Source: CBDCBA01 sp965214125 (GTDB lineage: Bacteria > Planctomycetota > Phycisphaerae > Tepidisphaerales > Tepidisphaeraceae). From it: a stretch of 64,000 nucleotides of DNA. Positions 1 through 9,604 of the stretch are shown one piece after another. The notes under the pieces were generated by a model. That model was given only the letters and a program-made list of their open reading frames with translations, was not told the DNA's origin and made no database searches. Within the stretch, counting starts at the first letter, position 1. The number at the start of each line of letters is the position of its first letter. A program made the position numbers and the translations under genes. Location: positions 62,001-126,000 of the forward strand of contig CBDCBA010000004.1 of assembly GCA_965214125.1 (NCBI GenBank). Reading direction: 5' to 3'.

Positions 1-399
1 CAACGGTGCCGCAGCGCAAGCGCTGCGGAAAGGGCGAGCTCGACGACGACACCCGCGACACGCTCATGGCTTCAACGGTGCCGCAGCGCAAGCGCTGCGG
101 AAAGGCTCACGGCGGCGACCCTGCCGCGGGTGAGGTCGACGCTTCAACGGTGCCGCAGCGCAAGCGCTGCGGAAAGCTACCTGCACTGGCCCCACGCCCG
201 CCCCCGTGGTTACGCTTCAACGGTGCCGCAGCGCAAGCGCTGCGGAAAGGGCTGAGTCTCGAGGAGACGGGCAACCCGCACCTGGACGCTTCAACGGTGC
301 CGCAGCGCAAGCGCTGCGGAAAGTGAGGATCTGCGCGATCGGGCTCGTCTGCCAGAAGAGGTCGCTTCAACGGTGCCGCAGCGCAAGCGCTGCGGAAAG
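1..399 (-). CRISPR. CRISPR array, 5 full repeats plus 1 cut by the window edge
   Basis: Identical 36-bp direct repeats lie at 69-104, 141-176, 214-249, 288-323 and 364-399, and a sixth at 1-32 is cut by the window start. The spacers are 36, 36, 37, 38 and 40 bp long, increasing toward the cas genes. Each repeat contains the perfect palindrome CCGCAGCGCTTGCGCTGCGG, a 9-bp stem with a 2-nt loop. On the minus strand the repeat ends in GTTGAAGC, a common crRNA 5-prime-handle ending. I therefore infer minus-strand transcription from a leader at about 400-700, with the newest spacer at 324-363. The orientation is an inference; the repeats themselves are certain. Confidence 0.97.
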
Positions 400-701
400 G
401 CCCAGCATCGCAAACTGTTGGCCGAACCCGCGTTCGGTGGGCCGGGGCGAGTGGGTGGTGATGGAAGCCAATGCGAAAAGGAGCGGGATGACAAGCTATA
501 ATCCTAACCAGTTGGTTGCCAAAGAGCTCGAACGGGTGCCGGGATTCTTGGATCACGTCGCCGCTCGCAGGGACTAGCGCGGGTTCGTGGCTACGCCGAC
601 CTGGGCAGGATACCGGCACGGGGGACCAGTGGCAACCATCCGCCGCAACCTAAAGGCGCGGTGGGATCGCGTCACGCGAGCACGTGCTGCGCCGGCGTGG
701 G
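400..701 (-). other. Probable CRISPR leader between cas2 and the array
   Basis: This roughly 300-bp stretch separates the cas2 stop from the first complete repeat and holds no convincing gene. Read on the minus strand it is less GC-rich than its surroundings around 470-520 and contains a TTATAGCT-like string that could serve as a -10 element. Its position next to the adaptation genes is what is expected of a leader. The promoter and the IHF or integration motifs are not resolvable by eye. Confidence 0.5.
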
Positions 702-1010
702 TCAGCCCACGACCAGGACGCGAGGCCGCGGGTCGAACGACTTGCCGATCGCCTCGATGTCGCGCGGCAGGCCCGAGCGATCGTCGTCGGCCGGGCCGAG
801 ATCGATGATGAGGAGCTGGTCCTCGTCGTGATGAATCGTCCGCTTCGCCAGCCCGCGAACCTGCTCGAGTTCGACGCGGCTGAGCTCGGCAAGGAAGACG
901 CTGAACTGCAAGTGCTCGCCCACGTCCTTGAGCGCCTCGAACAGCGTGGTCCGGCGCTTGTCGTCAGCGACGTCGTACGTCAGCAGGTAGCGGCGGCGCA
1001 TGAGGTTCAC
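702..1010 (-). CDS. cas2: CRISPR-associated endoribonuclease-like protein Cas2
   Basis: This 102-residue protein has the small ferredoxin-fold layout of Cas2, which with Cas1 forms the spacer-integration complex. The N-terminus RRYLLTYDVADDKRR carries the conserved first beta strand and the aspartate of the family. I chose a GTG start at 1010, because it overlaps the TGA of the upstream cas4-cas1 gene as GTGA, the coupling style used repeatedly in this window. An ATG three codons further in (1001) is the alternative. It is the last gene of the cas operon and lies next to the leader and array. Confidence 0.93.
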   Translation of the reverse strand: MNLMRRRYLLTYDVADDKRRTTLFEALKDVGEHLQFSVFLAELSRVELEQVRGLAKRTIHHDEDQLLIIDLGPADDDRSGLPRDIEAIGKSFDPRPRVLVVG

Positions 1011-2758
1011 CTTGTGATGACGTTCTCGAAGAGCGGCACGTCGCCGCGCAGCCAGCGGGCGAGCAGGCGGGCTTGCAGCTTGATGACCGTCCGCCAACTG
1101 CAGCGGTAATCGAAGATCGGGTGGGTCACGAGCTGGTCGAGGCGGGCCTCGTACGCGCCGATGAGGCCCTTCCTCCCGGCAGGCTTCATCGCGCACGCGC
1201 TGGCGGCCGTCTCGAAGTTCCGGCCCTTGACCATGCCCGTGTTGATCGCCGTCAGCACGGCCGAGTCGGCGACGAGCGGGCGCAGCGGCTCCATCAAGTC
1301 GAGCGCGAGCGATGGCCGGCCGTGACGCGGCTTGTGGTAGAGGCCCCAGTACGGATCGAGACCCTCGGCCAGCAGGGCGGTCGCGCACTCCTTGGCGAGC
1401 ATGGCGTAGGCGAAGCTGAGCATCGCGTTGACCGGGTCGCGCGGCGGCCGGCGGTTGCGCTTGGCGAAGTTGAAGGACGTCGCGTCGAAGTCGGCAGGGC
1501 GGAGCATCGAGGCGAAGCGCTTGAAGTAGACGGCGGCCGCGGCCCCCTCGAGACCGAGCAGTTTCGCCTCCTCGTCGCACACCGGAATCTGCTTCAGGAT
1601 ATGATCGAGGTCGCGCAGCGCCCGATCGTTCTCACGCCCTCGCTCGCCGTTGCGGCGGAGGAGCGTGCGCTGGTTCGTCGCCTTGTCGAGCACGAGTTGC
1701 CGGGCGAAGACGAGGCGGCGCATCGGGTCGCCCGCGGCGCGATATTGCGCAACTCGATCATAAGCGTTCTTCAGCCCGGTGCCGCGGGTGACGCCGTAGA
1801 ACCAGCTCCCGCGCGAGAGGTGGACGATCGGCACGTCGGCCTCGCAGAGCAGTTGCACCGTCGCGGCGCTGACCATGACGTTGCCCATGAGCACGAGCTG
1901 CGAGACGTCGGCGAGGCGGGCTTCGGCGATCTGCTCGCCCTTGACCTTCACCGTCAGCCGGCCCTTGGTCTTGCCGACGAAGCTGCCCTGCTCCTGGACG
2001 TACAGCGGCAGCCCGCTGTCGCGCGTCGGCACCATCCGCCGGACGGGTCGGCCGTTGACGGTCAGCCCCGTCACCTGATCGCTCTCGCGCAGCCGCGGCA
2101 GATCGCGCAGGGCGAGCGTCTCGTCCGGCAGGCAAATCGCGTTGAGCGAACAGCCGTTGCACTTGGGCGAGTCGTCGAGCGGCTCGGGGATCACGGTTCG
2201 CCCCGCAGCCGCCCGCGTTTTACGAATGACTTCGAGCGTATACGTTTCGAGTGCCTCATCGAATGAAACCTCCACCCGCGTCCGGCTACCGGCGTAGTAG
2301 ACGACGCCGCGTTCGCAGCGGTAGCCGTGCTCGCGGAGGAGCAGCCCCTGGGCCATGAGCTGCACGCGAACGGTGTCGTACGCCCGCCCCTCGCAATCCG
2401 GCACCCGCCGCCGCTTCGTCTCGACCGGGGTGGCCTCGTCGCCGTCAGTCGCCACCAGATCGAGTTTCCCCGTGATGCCGAGCGTGTCGGAACTCAGCGG
2501 CACGGACCGGCTCACCGCCGGCGGCTCGTCGCCGTCATCCCCACCACCCGCCGCCGGCAGCACATGATCCCGCTCATCAACACGACTGTGCTGATTGAGA
2601 CCGTCGACGGTGTAGGCATTGTCGGCCCACCGGCCCTCGACGTACATGAGGTGAAACCGCCGCGGGCAGAAGGTGTACTGCCCGAGCATGTCGAGCGTGA
2701 GGGCGTCGTCGCCGGCGGTGGAGACGTTGGTGGTCGTGCGGGTGGCGTGATCGGACAT
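1007..2758 (-). CDS. cas4-cas1: Cas4-Cas1 fusion protein (spacer acquisition)
   Basis: The product is about 583 residues and joins a Cas4 exonuclease-like domain to the Cas1 integrase. In the Cas4 part, C31 (FCPRR) and a later CNGCSLNAIC cluster near residue 205 look like the four iron-sulfur cysteines. GKLDLV followed by VETKRR looks like the PD-(D/E)xK nuclease core. The Cas1 part begins near residue 215 and has GLEGAAAAVYF, GLDPYWGLYHKP and LALDLMEP, which carry the Glu, His and Asp metal ligands. Such fusions are typical of subtype I-G/I-U loci. The ATG at 2758 is preceded by GGAG at suitable spacing. The domain should select and trim prespacers by PAM before integration. Confidence 0.94.
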   Translation of the reverse strand: MSDHATRTTTNVSTAGDDALTLDMLGQYTFCPRRFHLMYVEGRWADNAYTVDGLNQHSRVDERDHVLPAAGGGDDGDEPPAVSRSVPLSSDTLGITGKLDLVATDGDEATPVETKRRRVPDCEGRAYDTVRVQLMAQGLLLREHGYRCERGVVYYAGSRTRVEVSFDEALETYTLEVIRKTRAAAGRTVIPEPLDDSPKCNGCSLNAICLPDETLALRDLPRLRESDQVTGLTVNGRPVRRMVPTRDSGLPLYVQEQGSFVGKTKGRLTVKVKGEQIAEARLADVSQLVLMGNVMVSAATVQLLCEADVPIVHLSRGSWFYGVTRGTGLKNAYDRVAQYRAAGDPMRRLVFARQLVLDKATNQRTLLRRNGERGRENDRALRDLDHILKQIPVCDEEAKLLGLEGAAAAVYFKRFASMLRPADFDATSFNFAKRNRRPPRDPVNAMLSFAYAMLAKECATALLAEGLDPYWGLYHKPRHGRPSLALDLMEPLRPLVADSAVLTAINTGMVKGRNFETAASACAMKPAGRKGLIGAYEARLDQLVTHPIFDYRCSWRTVIKLQARLLARWLRGDVPLFENVITR

Positions 2759-2804
2759 GGCGGGTCTCCGCCAGTTGTTCCCCACTCGCGGTCGACTCGC
2801 GACA

Positions 2805-3741
2805 TCAGACCGAAGTCGTTTCGCCGAAAAACAGGTTCTTTTGGCCGATGAGCCGCGGGCACCGCAGGACGGCGAGGATGCTCATCGCCCTCATCTGCGA
2901 TCGCGGCGGCTCGGACTCGACGAAACGCTGGTCGTTCAGCAGAGACCGCACTACGTCCGTCGACGCTGCTGTTTCCCAGAGCGGCCAGGTAAAGGTCATT
3001 CCGCTGCGACCGTCGCCCACGGGCAGGCGGGCGAAGGCGGCCGTGTGCAGATCATCGCTTGCGGCGGGGAAGCTCGGGAGCATCTCGAAGGCGCTGAACG
3101 CGAGTACGTTCGCCCCGAGTTCGACGCCCGCCGATTCCGTGTTCGCGCTGCCGACGGCGACGGGGAAGTTGCGACCGTCGGCCGGGTCCCACCGGAAGCG
3201 AGGGTTGCCACGGGCATATCGCCAAGCGCGGAACAGCGACGCTTCGACGTCGTCAGTGGTCAGGTCGGCGACCATCTCCTTGTAGAACTTCAACAGGTGT
3301 TGCTCGCCTTGGCCGTTGGCGTGGCTGAGACTGGTTTCCCGCCGGGGGCCATCGGGTGCCTTGGCGTCCTTGGCGACGGCGTCGGACGCGAAGCCGGCGA
3401 CGAGACGGGCTGGCCGCGGATCGTCCCTCCGCGCTGTGCACGGCGTGTGCCATCAGTCGCCTGAACGCGTCGGCCGACCAACCCTTGATCGAAGGTGGCT
3501 CGGCCCATGAAGGCACCTCGTCGGCAAGCTCGGCAGTCAACCCGTCGTGGAGTGCAGACGCTAACGCCTCACCCCCGTCGCACGTTCCGTGCAACGTCGG
3601 CCGATAACTGTTGGCGTGTGGCCGCCAAGACATCGCCGCATCGGGCCATTGCCGACTGGCGAGCGCGAGCGTGCCGATCGCCGCGAGAAAGCCGAGCGGG
3701 TTGGCCCCGTCGAGGCCGTTGAGATGGATCGGCTCAGGCAT
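2805..3741 (-). pseudogene. Cas8-like (GSU0052-type) I-G effector subunit, apparent frameshift
   Basis: Two partial reading frames together would encode about 310 residues. The first starts at 3741 with MPEPIHLNGLDGANPLGFLA, and its typical composition holds to about HAVHSAEGR. The second frame reads DDPRPARLVAGFASDA, then LSHANGQGEQHLLKFYKEMV, and runs to the stop at 2805. The switch lies near 3420-3440, consistent with a single-base indel. LNGLDGANPLGFLAA and the HANGQGEQH motif resemble the small subunit of I-G/I-U loci, variously called Cas8u2/Cas8g2 or Cas3-extension; I cannot separate these names by eye. The start overlaps the cas3 stop by 8 nt. The gene may be broken, or the assembly may contain an error. 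Confidence 0.75.
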
Positions 3742-6718
3742 CGTCGGCCTTCTGGCTGTCGGGGAAACGGCTCGCGTGCTGGTCGGCGAGGCGGAGGAGT
3801 GACTCGAGGTAGGCCACGCCCCACCAGCCGTGCCTTCGCGTCAGCCGCCAGAAACGGTCGGCGACGCCGCTGCCGAGGTGGTGCGGCGGGCAGTCCCGCT
3901 GCTGCTCGACCGTGAGCGTTACGCGCGTCCCGTCGGAGTCCATCATCACGTCGTGCGGATTCTCGTCGAGGATGACCGGGGCGAAGCACCGGCAGCGGCC
4001 GTGGTGGCTCGCGATCAGGTGCAGCACGAGGTCGCTCGCGTTCGGGTTGAGCTCCCGCACGAGCTGCATCGAGACGAGTTCGTGGCGAAAGCCGTTCGGC
4101 AAGCCGAGCAGGTCGCGCAGGTCGCGCAGCCGGGCGTCTTCTTCGCGGGATCGGTTGTCGTCGCTCTTGGCGAGTAGCTTCCCCGCATTGCGGACGTGGC
4201 GCGGCAGGACGTCGCCGTGCAACAGGCCCTGGAAGCGCGGTTCCGCTTTGCCGTCGTCGTGGTGAAGCGCTGCGTCCCTCACGTCCTCGGCGAACACCGG
4301 CACGGCCTGTTTTGCGAATATGTCGGCGAAGCTCGCCACGCGCTTCTGGTGAACGTCGAGCCATCGCGACTCGCCGTCGCCCGCGGGCGAGGCCAGCAGG
4401 TCGTCGGCAAACGGATCGACCGGCATCGCCTTCCGCGGCGGGGGCCAAACGATGATCGCGCCGCCGGCCGGGTGCAGGTGGTATTGCCAGCCACCCCTGA
4501 CCTTCGGCGGATTCTCCTTGTCCTGCCACCCTTCAGGGAGCAGGCGTGCCAGTTCATTGGCGGCATCTCGCTTCTCTGCGGCATCGTCGCCTTCGGCATC
4601 TTCCGGTCGACGGAGGAGCACCTTGACTTTCGCGACAGCCTCGTCCGAATCGACTCGCTTGACCCACGGTCGCCCGGCGGCACGGTTGGCATCGTCGAAG
4701 CGATCCAGTCGGGCACCCGGTGGTTTGCTGCCAAGCGCATCGGGCAGCTCGCCCTCCAGCGGCACGACAAGGAGTTCGCCCGGCCGAAGCGGCGCATCCG
4801 GCGGAAGTACCTCGATCTGCTCGTCCCTGCCGCCGCGATAGCGGACGATCCGCGGCACCGGCGGCTTGGTGGCGTTGGGCACCTTGAACGACTCGGCCGC
4901 CCCCTCGACGTCGGCGTCGGCGGCCGGCTTCTTGCCCGACAGCCACGCCCGCAGCCGCCCGAGTTTTACCGGCAGCTTCTCGCCCGGTGCCGGCGGACAA
5001 AGCCGCACGACCTCCTCGACGTCCGCTTCGTTCAGCGTCTCCGGCAAGTCGCCGCGGAAGACGACGTCGACCTCGGCCACGTCGTCCTGCGGGCCGTGAA
5101 GGAACAGCGACACCTCCGCCTCGACCGCCGGCCGCGGGCTCGTCTGGCACCACGCATCGATATAGGCCGGCATGAGCACCGGGGCGTCGAGCTTCGGGCT
5201 CAGCAGCCGGTCGACGCCGCAGGCGGGCGGGTGGTCTCGCAGCGAGCTGTCGAGCGCGTCGATCCCGAAGTCGACATCGTTGCCGACCGTCGTCAGCCAG
5301 TTATGCGTCCGGGCCAGCGCGTTGCCGTAGATCGGGTCGGCCTTCTCGCTGGCCGCATCGAGCTTGTGGAGTTCCTTGGCCGTTTTGATGTCGGCCTTGC
5401 AGGTCAGCACGGTCGCCGAAACAGACTCGCGCTGGCCGAGCCGGTCGAGTCGGCCGAACCGTTGCCGCAGGGCGTCGAGGCTCGCGCACTCGGTCACGAG
5501 CGCGTCGAAGTCGAAGTCGGCCCCGACCTCCAGGCACTGCGTCGTGACCAGCACCTGCGGCGGTCCGCTGCCGTCGTCTGTCTTGCCAACACCGAAGGAT
5601 TCGGTGAGCCTGCCGACAAGCCCGCCGCGGTCGATCGGACGCATCCGGCCGGACAGCAGGTGGACCTCCGGGACGTTCTCGCCCTTCTTGAACTCGGCCT
5701 TCATCGCCGCCTCTGTCACGAGGGCGGAATCGACGCGGTTGAGCATGACGGCGATCCGCCTCCGTCCGCCGACTAGGCGCTTCACCTGATCGACGACGGC
5801 CGCGGCGACTTTCTTCTCGTCCCGCTTGTCGCCGGCATCAACAGTCACGAGCGCCGCCGGCTTGGCCGCGCGGCGACGGTCGCGGAGCAGCTCGTGATCG
5901 AGCGCCGCCTCGCGTTCGTCGGCCGCCGGGAACATCGGCCATTCGTCGTCTTCGTCGACCGCCCCCGGCGTGGCCGTCATGAAGGCGAAGTGCCACGGCG
6001 TTTTCACCGGTTCATCCGCCCGCTCGCGGTGGTGCTTCACCCATGCCAGCGTCTGCCGGAGCGGCTCGGCGATGTGGGCCTCGTCGAGCAGGATCAGCGA
6101 GTCGTTGCCCGCCAGCGCCGCGTGGATCGGCCAGCGGTTGGGCGACATGCCGTAGCCCCGGAACAGGAGCCGACTGCCGAGTTGGTCGACGGTGCTCGTC
6201 AGCACCGCCGGCTGCGTCGGAACGGTCTGCCAGCAATCGTTGATCGCCTCCCGTTCGAGTCGTTCGTCCCGCTTCTCAGCAGACTCCGACTCGGGTGCCG
6301 TCGACCCGCCTCGGAGTCGAGCGACGGCCAACGGTGTCTGTCTCGTACCTGCAAGGTCGAACAGAGCTGTCTTCACCTCGGCGAGGGGCGACCCGTCCGC
6401 TGCCTTCTGGATAGCGTCTCGAATGCCCTCCGCCCGCTTGGCCGCCTCGTCGACGACGATGCGGCGGTCGATGACGAACCAGATCCGCCGCGGCATCGTC
6501 CGCTCCTCCGGCGGCAGCGACGCCTGATTTGCCATCGCCCAAACGGCCACGTCGATGCACGCCGTCTTGCCGCTGGCCGTCGGCAGGTCGATCAGCGCCG
6601 GCCATCGACCCTGCTCCAGCACCTGTTCGGCGAGCATCCGCTGCCAAGGGAACGGTGTCCGCGGCTTTCCCTCTTCATCTTTGTGAATCGCACCAAAGAA
6701 CGTCGTGAAGTTGATCAT
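3734..6718 (-). CDS. cas3: CRISPR-associated helicase-nuclease Cas3 with C-terminal HD domain
   Basis: This 994-residue protein is the interference helicase-nuclease recruited to DNA bound by Cascade. The superfamily 2 helicase occupies the first two thirds: Walker A LPTASGKT at 45-52, then LLDEAH, the DEAH box. The HD nuclease is at the C-terminus rather than the N-terminus: HHDDGK at 819-824, FRHE near 877-880, SHHG near 904-907 and LADQHAS near 979. C-terminal HD placement is characteristic of the GSU0051-type Cas3 of subtype I-G/I-U. The start overlaps the csb2 stop as ATGA and the end overlaps the cas8-like gene. All key helicase and HD residues I can check are present. Confidence 0.95.
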   Translation of the reverse strand: MINFTTFFGAIHKDEEGKPRTPFPWQRMLAEQVLEQGRWPALIDLPTASGKTACIDVAVWAMANQASLPPEERTMPRRIWFVIDRRIVVDEAAKRAEGIRDAIQKAADGSPLAEVKTALFDLAGTRQTPLAVARLRGGSTAPESESAEKRDERLEREAINDCWQTVPTQPAVLTSTVDQLGSRLLFRGYGMSPNRWPIHAALAGNDSLILLDEAHIAEPLRQTLAWVKHHRERADEPVKTPWHFAFMTATPGAVDEDDEWPMFPAADEREAALDHELLRDRRRAAKPAALVTVDAGDKRDEKKVAAAVVDQVKRLVGGRRRIAVMLNRVDSALVTEAAMKAEFKKGENVPEVHLLSGRMRPIDRGGLVGRLTESFGVGKTDDGSGPPQVLVTTQCLEVGADFDFDALVTECASLDALRQRFGRLDRLGQRESVSATVLTCKADIKTAKELHKLDAASEKADPIYGNALARTHNWLTTVGNDVDFGIDALDSSLRDHPPACGVDRLLSPKLDAPVLMPAYIDAWCQTSPRPAVEAEVSLFLHGPQDDVAEVDVVFRGDLPETLNEADVEEVVRLCPPAPGEKLPVKLGRLRAWLSGKKPAADADVEGAAESFKVPNATKPPVPRIVRYRGGRDEQIEVLPPDAPLRPGELLVVPLEGELPDALGSKPPGARLDRFDDANRAAGRPWVKRVDSDEAVAKVKVLLRRPEDAEGDDAAEKRDAANELARLLPEGWQDKENPPKVRGGWQYHLHPAGGAIIVWPPPRKAMPVDPFADDLLASPAGDGESRWLDVHQKRVASFADIFAKQAVPVFAEDVRDAALHHDDGKAEPRFQGLLHGDVLPRHVRNAGKLLAKSDDNRSREEDARLRDLRDLLGLPNGFRHELVSMQLVRELNPNASDLVLHLIASHHGRCRCFAPVILDENPHDVMMDSDGTRVTLTVEQQRDCPPHHLGSGVADRFWRLTRRHGWWGVAYLESLLRLADQHASRFPDSQKADDA

Positions 6719-8238
6719 CGCCCATCCTCCGTGAACGGCCGGCAGACGCCCCAGCCGCGGTACCGGCCGGCACCGAGCAAGATCGGCCCGACCACCGGCT
6801 CTTCAAACCACAGCATGGCGTGCGTCTGCCGCCGCTTGCTCCCGTCCTTCCGCGGCAGGCGTGGATAGTCGTACCCGTTGGGCGCGCCGCTCAGCGGCGA
6901 CACCGGGAACGGCACGACGCGCAACGGTTCGGGCAGCCCGATCTCCCCGCAGCCGCACCGGATGATGTCGGCGATCTCGTCCTGCTGCTTCGCCGGGTCC
7001 TTCGCCTTGGCGTGGCGATCGAGGCTGATCGGCGTGACGGTGGCCCAGCAGGTTGCTCCACTTTTTGGCATTGTCCAGGTCTCCGCCTGCAAGCCGCGTC
7101 GCCGCTCGGCGGCGTCGACCAGCTCTATATTCCAGACGCCGAGCGGCCCCAGCTTGAGGTGCTCGACCTGCCGGAGCGCCTGCACGACGGCGACTCGGTC
7201 CTGCCGCTCCATCTCGCGCGGCAACGCAATGGCGAGGCCGAGCAAATGCCCGCGGGCGTGGCGATGGCCGACGTCGATCAGCGGCACGATGGCGATGTGC
7301 GGCGCCTGCAACGGCCGCTTGTTCGCGTCGTGCCCGCTCAGAATCGTCGGGGCGTCGTCACCCGCTTTTGACAGCAACGCCTCGCGCATCCGCAGGCAGA
7401 GGTCGGGTGCCCTGGCCGCCGAGACAAACCGGTACGTCGAGTCGATGGGCCGCACCGACAGGATGTACGGCCGCGGGTCGAAAAGCGTGCCGGGCAAACT
7501 TGTCTCGCCCGCCGCGCGATAGCCGACCGAAGTCCGCATCGCCGGCCGCAGGCGCGGCGGCACCGGGTCGGGAGTCTCTCCCCGCTTGAGCTTTCGGGGC
7601 GGCCGGCTAAGGAACGCCTCGACCTCCTTCTTGTTGAACCGGTCGTCGAGGTCGGTCAGCGACCCCTCGTTCGTCACGCGAAGCTGCCGATCGCCGAGGT
7701 CGTCAGGTTGCAGCATCTCCCGCTCGCACGCCTCGACGGGTGCCGTGTCCAGCCAACACTGCACGAGCGACGCCGAATGCCCGAGCCGCGCGACGCTGCG
7801 GCATGCCTGCCCCAACGCCTCGGCGTGCTCGCCGGGATCGGCCTCCCAGGCGAAGGCTACCTCCGGCACATGTGGCCGAATGCGGGCGAACGTCCGCGCC
7901 TGCCGGTTCGTGCGGTACTGGGGCAGAACGAGCATCTTCTTGAAGACGGCGTCGCCCTCCACCTTGTCGACGTTCTTCTGCGTCTCGGCGTCGTTGGGCG
8001 GCACGAAGACGTCCGGCCGCGACCGCTCGTGGCCTTCGCTGGCGTAGATCGTCGGGGGCGTTTGCCGTTCGAGCCATTCCAAGGCGGCAAGCTGGTCAGG
8101 CTCGGCACCCGTCTCGTAGACGCTGGCAACGAGAGCCATGAACAGCCGCGCCGGGTGCGGCGGCCACTCGGCGTTGCCGCCGGGCGACTGAGCCACGCAG
8201 TAGTCAGTCAGGTAGTGGACGTGGATCGCGAAGGGCAT
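6715..8238 (-). CDS. csb2: Csb2, Cas5-Cas6 fusion of type I-G CRISPR effector
   Basis: This 507-residue protein starts immediately after the csb1 stop (TAAATG) and overlaps cas3 by 4 nt. Its beginning, FAIHVHYLTDYCVAQ, followed by EWPPHPARLFMALVASVYETG, matches the GSU0054/Csb2 family. In that family an N-terminal Cas5-like RAMP is fused to a C-terminal Cas6-like crRNA-processing domain. GHRHARGHLLGLAIALPR in the second half carries histidines that could belong to the Cas6 active site. In the locus it should cap the crRNA 5-prime end and cut the palindromic repeat. The family call rests on N-terminal sequence and gene order. Confidence 0.9.
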   Translation of the reverse strand: MPFAIHVHYLTDYCVAQSPGGNAEWPPHPARLFMALVASVYETGAEPDQLAALEWLERQTPPTIYASEGHERSRPDVFVPPNDAETQKNVDKVEGDAVFKKMLVLPQYRTNRQARTFARIRPHVPEVAFAWEADPGEHAEALGQACRSVARLGHSASLVQCWLDTAPVEACEREMLQPDDLGDRQLRVTNEGSLTDLDDRFNKKEVEAFLSRPPRKLKRGETPDPVPPRLRPAMRTSVGYRAAGETSLPGTLFDPRPYILSVRPIDSTYRFVSAARAPDLCLRMREALLSKAGDDAPTILSGHDANKRPLQAPHIAIVPLIDVGHRHARGHLLGLAIALPREMERQDRVAVVQALRQVEHLKLGPLGVWNIELVDAAERRRGLQAETWTMPKSGATCWATVTPISLDRHAKAKDPAKQQDEIADIIRCGCGEIGLPEPLRVVPFPVSPLSGAPNGYDYPRLPRKDGSKRRQTHAMLWFEEPVVGPILLGAGRYRGWGVCRPFTEDGR

Positions 8239-9510
8239 TTAGTCCTCTCCTTCCTGATCCTGCGCGGCCAACCGCTGGCTGCGGGCGACGAGCTTGACGA
8301 GCTGCGGCGACGGCTGAAGCTCGACCGCTTCCTTCCGCCACGTCACGCCCGCCTTCTCCGCCGCCGCGACGGCCTCGGCGAGCAGCTTCACCGCCGCGTC
8401 GGCGTCGAGCGCGTACGTCTCGCTCTGCTTGGGCCCGCGGAGCAGTTCGAACGTCAGCTCCTCCTCCGGCATCAGCAGGCACCGCGACCGCAGGTCCATG
8501 CCCTGCTCCGACGACAACGCCGCCGCCGCGAGGCCCAGGGCCGCCAGCACCGTTCGGGCCGCGACGTTTCGCTCGTTGCTCTTGTCGTCGCCGTCTGGGA
8601 ACTTCAGGCGGTTGAGTTGGATCAGCGATAGCGTGAACGCCTGCTCACAGTAGTCGACGGTGACGCCGGCGTTGTCGGCGTCGAAGGGGACATTGCCATG
8701 GTTGATCTCCGACGGCCGAATGGCCCCTTTGACCGCCTTGTCGCTCGCGTCGCCGACGACCTCCCACGACCGCTCGTCCTTCATTTTGATCTGGACGTTC
8801 TTGTTCGCGTTGAGCGGGTCGCGGCGTAGGCCGTGGTTCTTGGGCAGGATGCTCTTGACGTTCTTGCCCACCTCAACGGCGTCGGTGCCGTCGTAGCGGT
8901 ACGGACAGTTCACCCCGACGATCTCGCTGACGACGGCCCGCTCGAACTTGGCCCCGAGGCCGCCGCGGGGACCGGTCGAGTCCCACATGCCGAACACCAG
9001 TGCCGTCGGCCCCAGCTCGTACAGCGGCGTGGCGTTGGCGTTGCTCGCGGCGTCGATGAGCTTGCCCACCTCGCTCTGCCGGAACGGCCTGCCGTCGTAC
9101 AGGCTGTCCCGCAGGATCGCGTCCGCCAGCCGGTGCGGCGCCTGAAGGCTCGTCACGTCCCCGATCGGGTAGTCCGGCGACGCGTCCTCCCCCGGCACTG
9201 CGTCCGGGAACTTCACCCGCACGACCGGGATGGCGATCCGCCCGTCATCGACCGCCTCCTGCAACGCCTCCTCCATTCGGTTCGCCTGCGACTGCACCGA
9301 GTCGACCACCACGCACGGCACCGACTCGCCGTCGACACGTCGCAACTCGACGTTATAAACGGCCCCCGCGTAAGTCGGCGGAAAGATCTTGGTCCCCTCG
9401 CCCGCCGCGGGCTGCAGCCGCCGCCGGCAGCGGAAGGCGGCGGCGCGGTTTGTAAGGGCGTCGGTGAGGATGTCGAGCGTGAGTCGTTGTGAGGGGTGGG
9501 GGTCGGGCAT
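8239..9510 (-). CDS. csb1: Csb1, Cas7 backbone subunit of type I-G CRISPR effector
   Basis: This 423-residue protein is recognised as the GSU0053/Csb1 family from KIFPPTY at 41-47 and SVQSQANRMEE at 71-81. These are followed by RDSLYDGRPF and LGPTALVFGMWDSTGPRGG. Csb1 is the RAMP-fold Cas7 homologue that polymerises along the crRNA spacer. I set the start at the ATG at 9510, which is preceded by AGGAG; an upstream in-frame extension lacks a ribosome-binding site. It is the first gene of the cas operon, so the operon promoter should lie just upstream, between 9511 and the repeat tract. Csb2 follows without a gap. Confidence 0.92.
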   Translation of the reverse strand: MPDPHPSQRLTLDILTDALTNRAAAFRCRRRLQPAAGEGTKIFPPTYAGAVYNVELRRVDGESVPCVVVDSVQSQANRMEEALQEAVDDGRIAIPVVRVKFPDAVPGEDASPDYPIGDVTSLQAPHRLADAILRDSLYDGRPFRQSEVGKLIDAASNANATPLYELGPTALVFGMWDSTGPRGGLGAKFERAVVSEIVGVNCPYRYDGTDAVEVGKNVKSILPKNHGLRRDPLNANKNVQIKMKDERSWEVVGDASDKAVKGAIRPSEINHGNVPFDADNAGVTVDYCEQAFTLSLIQLNRLKFPDGDDKSNERNVAARTVLAALGLAAAALSSEQGMDLRSRCLLMPEEELTFELLRGPKQSETYALDADAAVKLLAEAVAAAEKAGVTWRKEAVELQPSPQLVKLVARSQRLAAQDQEGED

Positions 9511-9604
9511 GGGTCTCCTGATAGCCGGATCTAACGTTCGTTCCCCGCTCACTGTCGCGCCGCGACAGCAGGGGGCAACAAGAAGTCTGGAGAAGCGCAA
9601 AAGG

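Noticed and set aside
6..326. A 106-codon frame through the CRISPR array
   Set aside because: It consists of the translated repeat (TVPQRKRCGK) alternating with spacers, so it is not a gene.
1073..2266. A 397-codon plus-strand frame across cas4-cas1
   Set aside because: It is antisense to a well-supported fusion gene, with typical shadow composition.
4196..5776. A 526-codon plus-strand frame across cas3
   Set aside because: It is antisense to an intact, motif-complete cas3 and has no recognisable domain.
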